From the NCBI GenBank assembly GCA_028689015.1, contig JAQTXC010000002.1:92183-156182 (forward strand): a stretch of DNA of 64,000 nucleotides. The letters are read 5' to 3'. A model generated the notes under the pieces. It had not been told where the DNA came from, did not search any database, and saw nothing but the letters and a program-made list of their open reading frames with translations. Both the position numbers and the translations under genes were made by a program. Positions 1 through 10,834 of the stretch are shown one piece after another (positions within the stretch are counted from its first letter, which is position 1; each line of letters begins with the position of its first letter). The stretch is from Dechloromonas sp. Lineage in GTDB: Bacteria > Pseudomonadota > Gammaproteobacteria > Burkholderiales > Rhodocyclaceae.

Positions 1-245
1 ACGGCCATGTCGTCGCCAGTATTGAGAATAAGGCTGGCAGCCAGGGTTCGCTCGCGGTCTACAACCATCTGGCCCAGATTTATGGTGCGATCAATGCGGA
101 AGCCGCCAAGAAAGGCCTGGAAATATTCGCCGAGCATAGCGACGACGAGCGGGCCAATCCGGGGAAACATCCGAATATCGCCCGCTTGCTGGCCATCGAA
201 TCCGGCCAGCCGGCGTTACGCGTCAAGCACGTCTTTGCCGTCTGA
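1..245 (+). CDS. C-terminal part of a DUF2322-like protein (truncated by window edge)
   Basis: The reading frame is open from base 3 and stops at a TGA at 243-245, giving the last 80 residues of a protein whose start lies outside the window. The visible part contains IENKAGSQGSLAVYNHL, then GLEIFAEHSDDERANPGKHP and NIARLLAIESG. From memory this resembles the small DUF2322 family of betaproteobacteria (about 100 residues, function unknown). The other long frame here (from base 7) is a shadow with unnatural composition. The frame is well supported; the family name is moderately sure. Confidence 0.6.
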   Translation, partial: GHVVASIENKAGSQGSLAVYNHLAQIYGAINAEAAKKGLEIFAEHSDDERANPGKHPNIARLLAIESGQPALRVKHVFAV

Positions 246-318
246 TTGCGCATGAATTATTCATCAGCGCGGTGAATTGCTTTCATCGGCTGCGCGGATT
301 TTTGTCATATAAGCTGGT

Positions 319-324
319 TATAAT
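319..324 (+). promoter_or_regulatory. Candidate -10 element (TATAAT) for the cytochrome c' gene
   Basis: A perfect TATAAT lies 42 bases before the ATG of the cytochrome c' gene. No convincing -35 hexamer sits 16-18 bases upstream, so if this promoter is used it may need an activator. A 13-base palindrome, ATGAAT-T-ATTCAT, lies at 252-264. Confidence 0.4.
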
Positions 325-365
325 ATTTGTTCGCATCCATCCTACTGACCCCATGGAGAATTGAA

Positions 366-824
366 ATGAAAGCAAAAGCATTGATCGCTGTTTTGTCGTT
401 GACCGTTGCCGGTAGCGCCCTGGCTGACATGAAGGTTGAAGATGCCATCAAGTTCCGTCAGTCGGCCTATGCCACGATGGGCTGGAGCATGGCCCGCATC
501 AAGGGCAATGTGGAAGGGGCCTACAATAAGGACGAGGTGATCAAGGCCGCCAACGTGATTCAGGCCATCGCCAACTCTGGTATGGGCGCGCTCTACGTGC
601 CGGGCAGCGACAAGGGCAAGGGTTGGGCGGAAACCCGCGTCAAGCCGGAGTTGTTTACCGATAAGGACGGTGTGGGCAAAGTGGCCATGAGCTTCAACAA
701 GGAAGCCAACGAGTTGGCCAAAGTGGCCGCCACGGGCGATGCGGCAGCCGTCAAGGCACAGTTTGGCAAGTTGGGCGCTGCCTGCAAGGCCTGCCACGAC
801 GACTATCGCGGCGACAAGAAGTAA
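366..824 (+). CDS. cycP: Cytochrome c' (periplasmic, c-type haem)
   Basis: This 152-residue precursor starts with a Sec signal peptide (MKAKALIAVLSLTVAGSALA), followed by a four-helix cytochrome c' fold. The C-terminal haem site CKACH lies about ten residues from the end, where this family has it. Members bind NO, CO or O2 at a five-coordinate haem and are linked to NO tolerance or electron transfer during denitrification. The ATG at 366 is preferred over the upstream in-frame ATG at 327 because it has a GGAGAA ribosome site at 354-359 and begins the signal peptide. A terminator-like hairpin follows, then a cytochrome b561 gene, a common partner that could reduce it. Confidence 0.92.
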   Translation: MKAKALIAVLSLTVAGSALADMKVEDAIKFRQSAYATMGWSMARIKGNVEGAYNKDEVIKAANVIQAIANSGMGALYVPGSDKGKGWAETRVKPELFTDKDGVGKVAMSFNKEANELAKVAATGDAAAVKAQFGKLGAACKACHDDYRGDKK

Positions 825-845
825 ACCTTGCCGTTTTGTCTGCAA

Positions 846-868
846 GCGGGCGCCAAGGCGCCCGTTTT
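846..868 (+). terminator. Rho-independent terminator after cytochrome c' gene
   Basis: CGGGCGCC (847-854) and GGCGCCCG (857-864) form a perfect stem followed by TTTT. It lies between cytochrome c' and b561, so it may end the cytochrome c' transcript or set the ratio between the two genes. Confidence 0.75.
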
Positions 869-905
869 CAATTGAATCCATTCAAATAACAAAGGATGAC
901 GACGG

Positions 906-1601
906 ATGAACAGCGAACGACGTCGCTTATGGGATCTACCGACCCGATTTTTTCATTGGCTGCTGGTTTTACTGGTGGCTGCAGCCATCATCACTGGCCA
1001 ACTGGGTGGCAATCTGATGGTCTGGCACGGCCGCCTGGGGGTCGTGCTGGCCGGTTTGCTGGCCTTTCGCCTGGCCTGGGGGTTCGTAGGCTCGACCTAC
1101 GCCCGTTTCTGCCAGTTTGCCCCAACGCCGAGCCGCCTGCGCGCTTATCTGACGGGCCAGTGGCAGGGGCTGGGACATAACCCGCTGGGCGCCTTGTCGG
1201 TTTTTGCCTTGCTCGGCCTGTTGACCGTGCAAGTCAGCACCGGTTTGCTAGCCAATGACGACATTGCCTTTGTCGGGCCGCTTTACGATTTGATCGACAA
1301 GGAATTGAGCAACCAACTGACTAGCCTGCACCACAAGATCGGCGACCTGCTGATCATCCTGATCGGCCTGCATGTGGCAGCGATCATGTTCTACGCTCAC
1401 GTCAAGAAAAAGAATCTGGTTAAACCCATGGTCACAGGGTGGCACGAGGGTGAGGCGGATGGTGAGTCGGCGCGTGGTGGTGGTGCGCTTGCGCTTTTGC
1501 TGGCCTTGCTGCTTGCCGTGGCCGCACTCTATGGGGCCAGTGGCGCCTGGCTGCCCGAGCCACCTCCCGCGCTGCCGGCTGCGCAAGTGCCAGCGTGGTA
1601 G
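906..1601 (+). CDS. Cytochrome b561 family membrane protein
   Basis: This 231-residue integral membrane protein has the layout of bacterial di-haem cytochrome b561. It has WDLPTRFFHWLLVLLV near the N-terminus, HGRLGVVLAGLLAFRLAWG, SLHHKIGDLLIILIGLHVAAIMFY, and a final hydrophobic helix near residue 200. The histidines in helices 1, 2 and 4 (FFHW, WHGR, LHHK, GLHVA) are the expected haem ligands. Such proteins pass quinol electrons to a periplasmic c-type cytochrome, and the adjacent cytochrome c' is the obvious candidate. The C-terminus adds a Gly/Ala/Leu-rich helix and a proline-rich tail. The gene converges on the sensor kinase gene with a seven-base gap. Confidence 0.9.
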   Translation: MNSERRRLWDLPTRFFHWLLVLLVAAAIITGQLGGNLMVWHGRLGVVLAGLLAFRLAWGFVGSTYARFCQFAPTPSRLRAYLTGQWQGLGHNPLGALSVFALLGLLTVQVSTGLLANDDIAFVGPLYDLIDKELSNQLTSLHHKIGDLLIILIGLHVAAIMFYAHVKKKNLVKPMVTGWHEGEADGESARGGGALALLLALLLAVAALYGASGAWLPEPPPALPAAQVPAW

Positions 1602-1608
1602 GCCTGGT

Positions 1609-4311
1609 TTAGTTGCCCGGGGCTTCCAGCCATTTGAGCAGTGTTGAATACAAAGCTTCGGGGGAGACCGGCTTGCCGATGAAATCGTCCATGCCGGCCT
1701 CCATGCAGTGGGCCTTGTCTTCATTAAAGGCGTTGGCGGTCATGGCCAGGATGGGCAGTGGTTTACCGGCCATGATCTGGCGAATTTTTCGGGTCGCATC
1801 CAGACCATTCATGCGCGGCATCTGCATGTCCATCAGGATGATGTCGTAAGCGTTTTGGCGGGCTTTCTCGACCGCTTCGATCCCGTCGATGGCGAGTTCG
1901 ATGCTCAGGCCGAGTTCCGATAACAGGATTTCGGTGATTTCCCGGTTGATTGGTTCGTCTTCGACAATCAGCAATCGTTTTCCAGCATGTCGTTGTTTGA
2001 TCAGAGCTTCCAGCGCGTCGATATCCGGCCGCTTGCTCAGCGTGCAGGTCCGGGCGCCTTTTTTCAGGCGGGCGGTAAACCAGAAGGTGCTTCCTGTGCC
2101 CTGGGTGCTGCTGGCGCCCGCGCTCCCCCCCATCAATTCGGCCAATTTCTTGGTGATGGTCAAACCCAGCCCGGTGCCACCATATTTTCGGGTGGTCGAG
2201 TTGTCGGCCTGCTCGAAGGCCGTGAACAGTCGAGCCATTTGCTCCGGTGCGATGCCTATCCCGCTGTCGACAACGTCAAAGCGCAGCAGGGCGCTCTCCT
2301 CATTTTCTTCAACCAGCGTACTGTGTATGCCTACGGTGCCCGCATCGGTGAATTTGATGGCATTCCCGGCGTAGTTGATGAGTGCTTGCCGCAAACGAAC
2401 CGGGTCGCCATACAAGCCATCCGGGAGCGATTGACCTGTGATCTCAAGGGCCACCTTTTTGCTTTCTGCCTGCGGGGTCAGCATCGAGACAATATCGGCG
2501 AAAAGTTGTTCAAAATTGACGGGTACCGATTCGAGGGTCAGTTTTTCAGCTTCAATTTTGGACAGATCGAGAACGGTGTTGATGATGTCCAGCAAGTGGG
2601 CACTGGCCGCCTCCAATTTGTTGAGGCGGTTGGCTTGGGCTTCGGAGAGGCCGTCTCGCCGGATCAGATGTGCCATGCCGGTAATCGCATTCAGTGGCGT
2701 GCGGATTTCATGGCTCATGTTAGCCAGGAAGTTGCTCTTGGCCGAATTGGCCAACTCGGCAATTTCCTTGGCTTCTGCCAGTTCGGTGGTGCGGTCGGCC
2801 ACCAGTTTTTCCAGGTGCAGGCGGTAGTGTTCAAGTTCGGCTTCGGCGGCGCGGCGTTCCGTAATGTCGCGGGCGATCACCATCAGCGCCTTGCGCTTGC
2901 CATCGCGATCAAAGAGCGGCATTTTGCGTACTTCGCAAATACGTGGTGGTTCATTGCTGTGGGCGATGTTCTCGATGCACAGCGTCATTTCACCGGCATT
3001 CCAGGCATCTTCATCACTGCGCTGTGCTGCTTCATGAAAGGCACGAAAAGCCGGCCGCGTCTGGGCCAGTTCCTGGTTGGTTTTGCCAAGCCAGGCGAGA
3101 TCGCCGAGGCCGAGTGTGTCAGCGGCTGCATGGTTGATCGTTCGCCAGCGACTTTCCCCATCTTTGATGACCACAATGTCAGGCAGGGCATTGGTGAACG
3201 CGATCAGACGATCACGGCTTTCCCTGAGTTCTTCGGTGACCAAGCGAATTTCAGTAATGTCGCGGAAAGTCACGACCGTTTGGCGCTGTCCTTCATCACG
3301 GATGATGGGGGTGACAGTGACCATGACCGGGAAACCGGTGCCGTCCTGACGCCAGAACCAGTCAGAACAGCTGCGTTTCTCGCCATCGCGCAGGGTCAGG
3401 AAGGCCGGGCAGGCGGTGGCCGGGTAAGGGCTGCCATCCGGATGGCTGTGATGAAACAACGGGTGAGGGAAGTGACCGATGATTTCGTCTTCGCGCAGGC
3501 CGAGCATGCTTAGCGCTGCCGGGTTGGCAAAGGTGCAGCGGCCGGTATCGTCCAGGCCATAAATGCCTTCGCCCAAAGCTTCAAAAATGGTTTTCTGCCG
3601 CTTGAGGTGCTGGGCGAGTTCATTGATCCTTGATTCGACCGCTTTGGCCATCGCCTGGAAATTCTGACTTAGTTTGCCAACTTCGTCGTCGCTGACCTTG
3701 GGCAGTCGCATTTGGTAATCGCCAGCGGCAATCTGGCTGCTGGCTTCGGTCAGGAAGGCGAGGTGGCGGGTCAGCCAGTATCCGATTGCAAAAAGTAGCA
3801 AGAAGCTTAGGAACAATTCGGCGCTGGCGATCAGGGCGCCTTGGAGCAGCAAGTCATGGCGGGCCGCTTCGAGAAACTTGAGGGAGAGACCGTAATGCAC
3901 GTGGCCGTAGGTTTGTTCAAAAATGCTGACCGGAAAGGCGACATGCAAGATGTCACGGCCTTTGAAGTTGCTGGTCGGTTTAGGAAGCGGGCGTCTCTCG
4001 TCCCAACCGGAGGTTGCCAGAACTTTCCCCTCCGGGTCGGTGACGACCAGGTATTCAATGTCATCAGCCTGGCGCCAGCCGTCGAGAATATCGCGCAGGG
4101 TGGCGTAGTCGCGCGACGCCAGTGGCAACGAGACGCTGGTTTTGTACGACAGTTCAATCGCCGTGATCCGGCTTTCGGTTTGTTTGATCAGGTGCTGGTC
4201 GATCAGACGCAAGCTGTTACCGACCAAAATGAAAAGCATGACCGCCTCGATCAACAAACTGGCCGCCAGTAAGCGGAAGCGCAGGCTGCGGGTCAGGGCG
4301 GGGAAAGTCAT
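1609..4311 (-). CDS. Hybrid sensor histidine kinase with receiver domain
   Basis: This 900-residue membrane kinase has an N-terminal transmembrane helix (about residues 12-32), a periplasmic sensor region to about 150, and a second membrane helix around 155-180. A HAMP linker follows, then two PAS-type domains (about 245-490). The phosphotransfer domain has the H-box NMSHEIRTPLNAI, and the ATPase domain has the G-box GGTGLGLTI. The C-terminal receiver has LLIVEDEPINR, the phosphoacceptor aspartate in ILMDMQMP, and GKPV. No DNA-binding output is fused, so a separate partner is expected. Its start overlaps the stop of the upstream PhnD-like gene by four bases (ATGA), so the two are translationally coupled and the binding protein probably presents a ligand to this kinase. 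Confidence 0.93.
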   Translation of the reverse strand: MTFPALTRSLRFRLLAASLLIEAVMLFILVGNSLRLIDQHLIKQTESRITAIELSYKTSVSLPLASRDYATLRDILDGWRQADDIEYLVVTDPEGKVLATSGWDERRPLPKPTSNFKGRDILHVAFPVSIFEQTYGHVHYGLSLKFLEAARHDLLLQGALIASAELFLSFLLLFAIGYWLTRHLAFLTEASSQIAAGDYQMRLPKVSDDEVGKLSQNFQAMAKAVESRINELAQHLKRQKTIFEALGEGIYGLDDTGRCTFANPAALSMLGLREDEIIGHFPHPLFHHSHPDGSPYPATACPAFLTLRDGEKRSCSDWFWRQDGTGFPVMVTVTPIIRDEGQRQTVVTFRDITEIRLVTEELRESRDRLIAFTNALPDIVVIKDGESRWRTINHAAADTLGLGDLAWLGKTNQELAQTRPAFRAFHEAAQRSDEDAWNAGEMTLCIENIAHSNEPPRICEVRKMPLFDRDGKRKALMVIARDITERRAAEAELEHYRLHLEKLVADRTTELAEAKEIAELANSAKSNFLANMSHEIRTPLNAITGMAHLIRRDGLSEAQANRLNKLEAASAHLLDIINTVLDLSKIEAEKLTLESVPVNFEQLFADIVSMLTPQAESKKVALEITGQSLPDGLYGDPVRLRQALINYAGNAIKFTDAGTVGIHSTLVEENEESALLRFDVVDSGIGIAPEQMARLFTAFEQADNSTTRKYGGTGLGLTITKKLAELMGGSAGASSTQGTGSTFWFTARLKKGARTCTLSKRPDIDALEALIKQRHAGKRLLIVEDEPINREITEILLSELGLSIELAIDGIEAVEKARQNAYDIILMDMQMPRMNGLDATRKIRQIMAGKPLPILAMTANAFNEDKAHCMEAGMDDFIGKPVSPEALYSTLLKWLEAPGN

Positions 4312-5159
4312 TGCCCTTGCCTCATCATTTGTACCGTGAGATCGACGAAGGGTTGCAGTGCCTGAATGTCTGCCGGGGTGATGTCTTCATAACCTTGGTA
4401 GCCCGTGTCCGCAAAAAACTTTTTCCCTTCGGCGGTTTCCGGGAAGCGCCGGAGCGCCCCCCGAATGGCCTCGGTCAGCGGCTTGCCCAAGGAGGCACTG
4501 GTCAGTGTCATCAGGTGCGGGATATGAATATTCAGAGGCATCTGGCCAATTTTGGCTTGGATGTCCGTCGGCATTTGCTTGAGTGGGGTATGGGTGGTGA
4601 GGGCCGCATCGAGATCCCCCACTGCGACACCCGCAATGGCTGCACCATGGGTGGCGCGTTCGATCAACTGATAGTCAATATTGGGCTGCAGTCCGTGGTC
4701 CTTGAGCCATTTCACGCCGCCAATTGAGGAAATCGACAGGCGACTGGACAAACCAATGCGCTTGCCGCGTAACTGTTCCTGGCTGGTGATGTTTGATCCG
4801 GCACGAACCACGATGATGGGTTGCAAAGTGGCCTGGTAGCGAAAGAGGAGTTTGGCGCCGCGGGCCTGGGCCATGCTGCCAAAGTGCGGCCCGGCAATGG
4901 CGATATCGAATTGCTCGTCGAGTAATTCGTTGACGAAGGTGAAGTAGTCGGCCGAGGTATAAATTACGACCGGACGGCCCAGCGTCTTCTCAAGATAGTG
5001 GACTAGCGGTTGATGTGTCTTGATCAAGGCCAGCGTGCTGTTGAATGGCATGATGCCCAGACGCAAGGGGCGAGGGCTTTCGGCGGCCTGCACAAGCCCG
5101 GTAAAGGCGAGTAGCAGGAGGGTGTGCACTAACTTGACGATCCGTCCACGCAGCTTCAT
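4308..5159 (-). CDS. PhnD/SsuA-type periplasmic substrate-binding protein
   Basis: This 283-residue protein begins with a signal peptide (KLVHTLLLLAFTGLVQA). The mature part has the PhnD-like features PLRLGIMPFNSTLALIKTHQPLV near the N-terminus, then FDIAIAGPHFG, GKRIGLSSRLS and GDLDAALTTHTPL. Such proteins bind phosphonate, phosphite or other small anions. No ABC permease or ATPase lies nearby; the gene overlaps a hybrid sensor kinase instead, which suggests a sensory role. The ATG at 5159 was chosen over an in-frame ATG 33 bases upstream because GGAGG sits seven bases before it. The ligand cannot be read from the sequence. Confidence 0.85.
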   Translation of the reverse strand: MKLRGRIVKLVHTLLLLAFTGLVQAAESPRPLRLGIMPFNSTLALIKTHQPLVHYLEKTLGRPVVIYTSADYFTFVNELLDEQFDIAIAGPHFGSMAQARGAKLLFRYQATLQPIIVVRAGSNITSQEQLRGKRIGLSSRLSISSIGGVKWLKDHGLQPNIDYQLIERATHGAAIAGVAVGDLDAALTTHTPLKQMPTDIQAKIGQMPLNIHIPHLMTLTSASLGKPLTEAIRGALRRFPETAEGKKFFADTGYQGYEDITPADIQALQPFVDLTVQMMRQGQ

Positions 5160-5301
5160 GGCTGAACCTCCAACAAAAGAGATTTGAGGCATAATTTGTT
5201 ACTTTTGTTAAAAAATAACTAAAATCAGCATAATTTTCGATATTGTAGATGAAGTTTTAGTTTTTTTCGTGGAGAAGGATTAAGGAAGGGATTATTCAAA
5301 T

Positions 5302-5335
5302 AAAAATGCCGCCGATCGGTATCGGCGGCATTTTT
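5302..5335 (-). terminator. Bidirectional terminator hairpin downstream of secF
   Basis: AAAAATGCCGCCGAT (5302-5316) and its exact reverse complement (5321-5335) flank the loop CGGT. The U-tract on the minus strand suits the end of the sec operon; the hairpin is symmetrical and would also work on the plus strand. Confidence 0.92.
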
Positions 5336-5366
5336 ACGGTCTACCGCAGGAAACGGTCATTTTTGA

Positions 5367-6314
5367 TCAGACGCAGGCACCGTCTTCGGTGGCCCCTTCG
5401 ATGACTTTTTTCTGCTTGGGGATGAACTGTTCGCGCGAGACGCCGAGCCACATGACCAGCGGGCTGGCGACCAGTACTGAAGAGTAGATGCCGAAGCAGA
5501 TGCCGATGGTCAGGGCCAGCGAGAAGTAATACAGCGTTTCGCCACCGAAGATCAGCATCGACAGCACCATGATCTGGGTTGAACCGTGGGTGATGATGGT
5601 GCGGCTGATGGTGCTGGTGATGGCGTGGTCGAGGACTTCCGGAGTGGTCAGGCCGCGGGCTTTCTTGAAGGTTTCGCGGACACGGTCGAAGACGACCACC
5701 GATTCATTGACCGAGTAGCCGAGCACCGCGAGGATGGCAGCCAGCACGGAGAGCGAGAACTCCCACTGGAAGGCGGCGAAGAAGCCGAGGATGATGATCA
5801 CGTCGTGCAGGTTGGCGATGATGGCTGACACCGAAAAGCGCCATTCAAAGCGGAAAGCCAGGTAGATCATGATGCCGACGATGACCACCAGTAGGGCCAT
5901 GGCGCCGTTTTCGGCCAGTTCCTTGCCGACCTGTGGACCGACGAATTCGACCCGACGCAGTTCGGCCCCCGGGGCCTCGGCCGCCAGTGCCTGCATGACC
6001 TGTTCACCCTGCTGGGCAGAAGCGCCGGCATCCTTGAGCGGCAGGCGGATGAGAACGTCGCGCGAGGAGCCGAAGTTCTGTACCGAATAGTCGCTAAAAC
6101 CGTTTTTTCCCAGTGCACCGCGGACCTTTTCCAGTTCGGCGGCTTGCGGGTAGCTGACTTCGATCAGGGTGCCGCCGGTGAACTCGACGGATAAATGCAG
6201 GCCCTGGGTGGCGAGGAAGACCACGGCCGCCAGAAAGGTGAGCAATGAAATGATGTTGAACTTCAGCGCATGGCGCATGAAGGGGATGTCTTTTTTGATG
6301 CGGAAGAATTCCAT
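5367..6314 (-). CDS. secF: Protein translocase subunit SecF
   Basis: This 315-residue inner-membrane protein is the SecF half of the SecDF accessory complex, which uses the proton gradient to pull exported proteins through SecYEG. It shows an N-terminal membrane helix, the conserved VEFTGGTLIEV start of the periplasmic domain, and the membrane motifs RFEWRFSVSAIIANLHDV and LGYSVNESVVVFDRVRE. The usual STISRTIITHGST block follows. The length is normal for the family. It lies 12 bases downstream of secD on the same strand, with a strong terminator after it. Confidence 0.97.
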   Translation of the reverse strand: MEFFRIKKDIPFMRHALKFNIISLLTFLAAVVFLATQGLHLSVEFTGGTLIEVSYPQAAELEKVRGALGKNGFSDYSVQNFGSSRDVLIRLPLKDAGASAQQGEQVMQALAAEAPGAELRRVEFVGPQVGKELAENGAMALLVVIVGIMIYLAFRFEWRFSVSAIIANLHDVIIILGFFAAFQWEFSLSVLAAILAVLGYSVNESVVVFDRVRETFKKARGLTTPEVLDHAITSTISRTIITHGSTQIMVLSMLIFGGETLYYFSLALTIGICFGIYSSVLVASPLVMWLGVSREQFIPKQKKVIEGATEDGACV

Positions 6315-6326
6315 GACCGTTTTTCC

Positions 6327-8204
6327 TTAGTTCTTGCGGTCGACCGCAGTATTGCCTGGTTTCCAGACATTGCCGATGGCGACCTTGAGCAGCTTCTTCT
6401 GACGGCCGTAGATCAGGTTCACGATGGCGCGTGAGACGACGACGGAAGAGAAAATCGAGGTCAGGATGCCCAGGCAATGCACCACGGCAAAGCCGCGCAC
6501 CGGGCCGGAGCCGAAGATGAGCAAGGCCAGGCCGGCGATCAGTGTGGTGATGTTGGAATCGAGAATGGTGCTGAAGGCCCGCTCGTAACCTTCCGAGATG
6601 GCGGCTTGCGGTGGCATGCCGTTACGCAGTTCTTCGCGTACGCGTTCGTTGATCAGCACATTCGCGTCAATGGCCATGCCGAGGGTGAGCGCGATGGCGG
6701 CGATGCCGGGCAGGGTCAGCGTGGCTTGCAGCAGCGAGAGCAGGGCGACCAACAGCAACAGGTTGGAAGCCAGGGCGACGACCGAGACCACGCCGAACAT
6801 CTGGTAGTAGGCAATCATGAAAACGGCAATGGCGACGAAGCCCCACAGCGTCGAATGGAAGCCTTTCTGGATATTCTCGGCGCCGAGCGAGGGGCCAATG
6901 GTGCGTTCCTCGACGATGTCCATCGGTGCTGCCAGCGACCCGGCGCGCAACAGCAGGGCGGTATCTGCTGCTTCCATGCTGCTCATGCGGCCGGAAATCT
7001 GCACCCGGCCGCCACCAATTTCGGTGCGGATGACCGGTGCAGTGACGACTTCGCCCTTGCCCTTTTCGATCAACAGGATGGCCATGCGCTTGCCGACGTT
7101 GTCGCGCGTGATGTCCTTGAAGATGCGGGCGCCGGCGGAATCGAGCGTCAGGTGCACGGCCGGCTCCTGGGTCTGACTGTCAAAGCCTGGTTGGGCATCG
7201 GTCAGGCGGTCACCGGTCAGTACCACCTGCTTTTTGACCAGTAGCGGCTGGCCGCCACGCTCGGTGTAAACCTCGGTGCCGAATGGCGCGTTGCCGGCAA
7301 TCGCGGCCTCCAGCGCGCCCGGCCCGTCATCGACCATGCGGATTTCCAGCGTCGCAGTACGACCCAGGATGTCCTTGGCCTTGGCGGTGTCTTGCACGCC
7401 AGGGAGTTGGACCACGATGCGATCCGCGCCCTGCTGTTGGATCACCGGTTCGGCGACGCCGAGTTCATTGATCCGGTTGTGCAGGGTGGTGATGTTTTGC
7501 TTGATGGCGAATTCGCCGATCTTCTTTTCAGCTTCCGGCTTCAGCGTGGCAACCAGTTTGAGGTCGCTGCCGTCACCCAAATCGGCCAGGGCCAGATCCG
7601 TGGTGCTGTCGCTGATGGCGTTGCGTGCCTGGTTGCGGGTGTCGGCATCGCGGAAACGGACGACGATGCGGTCGCCTTCGCGGCCAATGCCGGCGTGGCG
7701 AATATTTTTGTCGCGCAGCATGCTGCGCAGGTCAGCCGATTGTGAATCAAGACGCTTGGTCAGGGCCCCCTTCATGTCGACTTGCAGCAGGAAGTGCACG
7801 CCGCCGCGCAGGTCGAGGCCGAGGTACATCGGCAGGGCGTTCATCGCGGTCAACCACTGCGGCGAGGCCGAAAGCAGGTTGAGGGCGACGACATATTGCG
7901 GGTCGCGGCTATCTGGGTTGAAGGTGCGTTCGATTGCATCCTTGGCCTTCAACTGGGTATCGGTGTCCTTGAAGCGTGCCTTGACGCCGACGCTGTCGAG
8001 GACAATGCCTTGGTGCGTGATGCCGGCGCTTTTTAGGGCATCTTCAACCCGGGCCTGCGTGTTGGCATCGACCTTGAGCGTGACTTTGGCACTGGAAACC
8101 TGCACCGCCGGCGATTCACCGAAAAAATTAGGCAGGGTGTAGATGAAGCCGAAAACCAGCGCGATGGCGACGGTGATGTACTTCCAGAGGGGATAGCGAT
8201 TCAT
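6327..8204 (-). CDS. secD: Protein translocase subunit SecD
   Basis: This 625-residue protein has an N-terminal membrane helix, the characteristic LGLDLRGGVHFLLQVD, periplasmic P1 domains, and the C-terminal six-helix region with GMAIDANVLINERVREEL. It partners with SecF, encoded next. The last residues, TAVDRKN, are specified by a 14-base palindrome (TGCGGTCGACCGCA at 6335-6348) whose core recurs at three other gene ends in this window. A hairpin with a U-tract lies between yajC and this gene, so part of its expression may be set by read-through. Confidence 0.97.
   Translation of the reverse strand: MNRYPLWKYITVAIALVFGFIYTLPNFFGESPAVQVSSAKVTLKVDANTQARVEDALKSAGITHQGIVLDSVGVKARFKDTDTQLKAKDAIERTFNPDSRDPQYVVALNLLSASPQWLTAMNALPMYLGLDLRGGVHFLLQVDMKGALTKRLDSQSADLRSMLRDKNIRHAGIGREGDRIVVRFRDADTRNQARNAISDSTTDLALADLGDGSDLKLVATLKPEAEKKIGEFAIKQNITTLHNRINELGVAEPVIQQQGADRIVVQLPGVQDTAKAKDILGRTATLEIRMVDDGPGALEAAIAGNAPFGTEVYTERGGQPLLVKKQVVLTGDRLTDAQPGFDSQTQEPAVHLTLDSAGARIFKDITRDNVGKRMAILLIEKGKGEVVTAPVIRTEIGGGRVQISGRMSSMEAADTALLLRAGSLAAPMDIVEERTIGPSLGAENIQKGFHSTLWGFVAIAVFMIAYYQMFGVVSVVALASNLLLLVALLSLLQATLTLPGIAAIALTLGMAIDANVLINERVREELRNGMPPQAAISEGYERAFSTILDSNITTLIAGLALLIFGSGPVRGFAVVHCLGILTSIFSSVVVSRAIVNLIYGRQKKLLKVAIGNVWKPGNTAVDRKN
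6336..6347. repeat. GCGGTCGACCGC palindrome, copy 1 (within secD 3' end)
   Basis: This is an exact 12-base palindrome, extended to 14 by flanking T and A, located 7 bases inside the secD stop codon. It is one of four exact copies in the window, all at gene ends. Confidence 0.85.
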
Positions 8205-8218
8205 GGCAGCTTTAAAGC

Positions 8219-8246
8219 GAAAAAGGCGGCCGGGGCCGCCCTTTTG
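8219..8246 (-). terminator. Hairpin with U-tract between yajC and secD
   Basis: GGCGGCC (8225-8231) pairs with GGCCGCC (8234-8240), and on the minus strand a run of T follows. It looks like an intrinsic terminator or attenuator inside the yajC-secD-secF operon. The two-base gap between arms means the real loop must open one or two pairs. Confidence 0.65.
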
Positions 8247-8252
8247 TTGGGA

Positions 8253-8579
8253 TTACAGCGATTTGATCGTGCCCTTGGGCAGGACAAGCGCTACCGCCTG
8301 CTTCTGGATGGTCAGTTCAACCCCTTCGGCAGCTTCTACGGTGACGTAGCCGTCGACCACTTTGGTGATCCGGCCGACCATGCCGCCACCGGTAACGACT
8401 TCATCACCTTTTTGCAGGGCTTCGAGCAGGGCCTTGTGTTCCTTGGCCTTTTTCATTTGCGGGCGGATCATCAGGAACCACAGCACGACGAACATCAGGA
8501 TCATCGGCAGGATCTGCATGAAGCCGCCCGTCGGGTCGGCGGCAGCGCCAGCGGTCTGGGCGTGGGCAAGGCTAATCAT
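8253..8579 (-). CDS. yajC: Preprotein translocase subunit YajC
   Basis: This 108-residue protein has one membrane helix (ILPMILMFVVLWFLMIRPQ) followed by the conserved MKKAKEHKALLEALQKGDEVVT and GGMVGRI, the standard YajC pattern. YajC associates with SecDF in the inner membrane. The ATG at 8579 is preferred over a TTG two codons upstream because a GGAGA ribosome site sits about nine bases before the ATG. The tgt-yajC-secD-secF order is a classical proteobacterial arrangement. Confidence 0.95.
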   Translation of the reverse strand: MISLAHAQTAGAAADPTGGFMQILPMILMFVVLWFLMIRPQMKKAKEHKALLEALQKGDEVVTGGGMVGRITKVVDGYVTVEAAEGVELTIQKQAVALVLPKGTIKSL

Positions 8580-8621
8580 CTTCAATGTCTCCGGAAAACT
8601 AAAAATTCAGAACGGGCGATT

Positions 8622-10770
<2,149 letters not shown>

Positions 10771-10794
10771 GGGCTGGCATCCGGGAAGATTAAA

Positions 10795-10823
10795 CAAAAA
10801 CGGCCTTCCGTCAGGAAAGCCGA
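10795..10823 (-). terminator. Terminator downstream of tRNA-Leu
   Basis: On the minus strand CGGCTTTCC and GGAAGGCCG form a nine-pair stem with one G-U wobble and loop TGAC, followed by TTTTTGTTT. It lies between the tRNA 3' end and the queA start. Confidence 0.8.
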
Positions 10824-10834
10824 TTTGTCGTTAC

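Noticed and set aside
1987-3513. A 508-codon plus-strand frame opposite the hybrid kinase
   Set aside because: It is antisense to PAS, HisKA, ATPase and receiver motifs; it has no ribosome site and no motif of its own.
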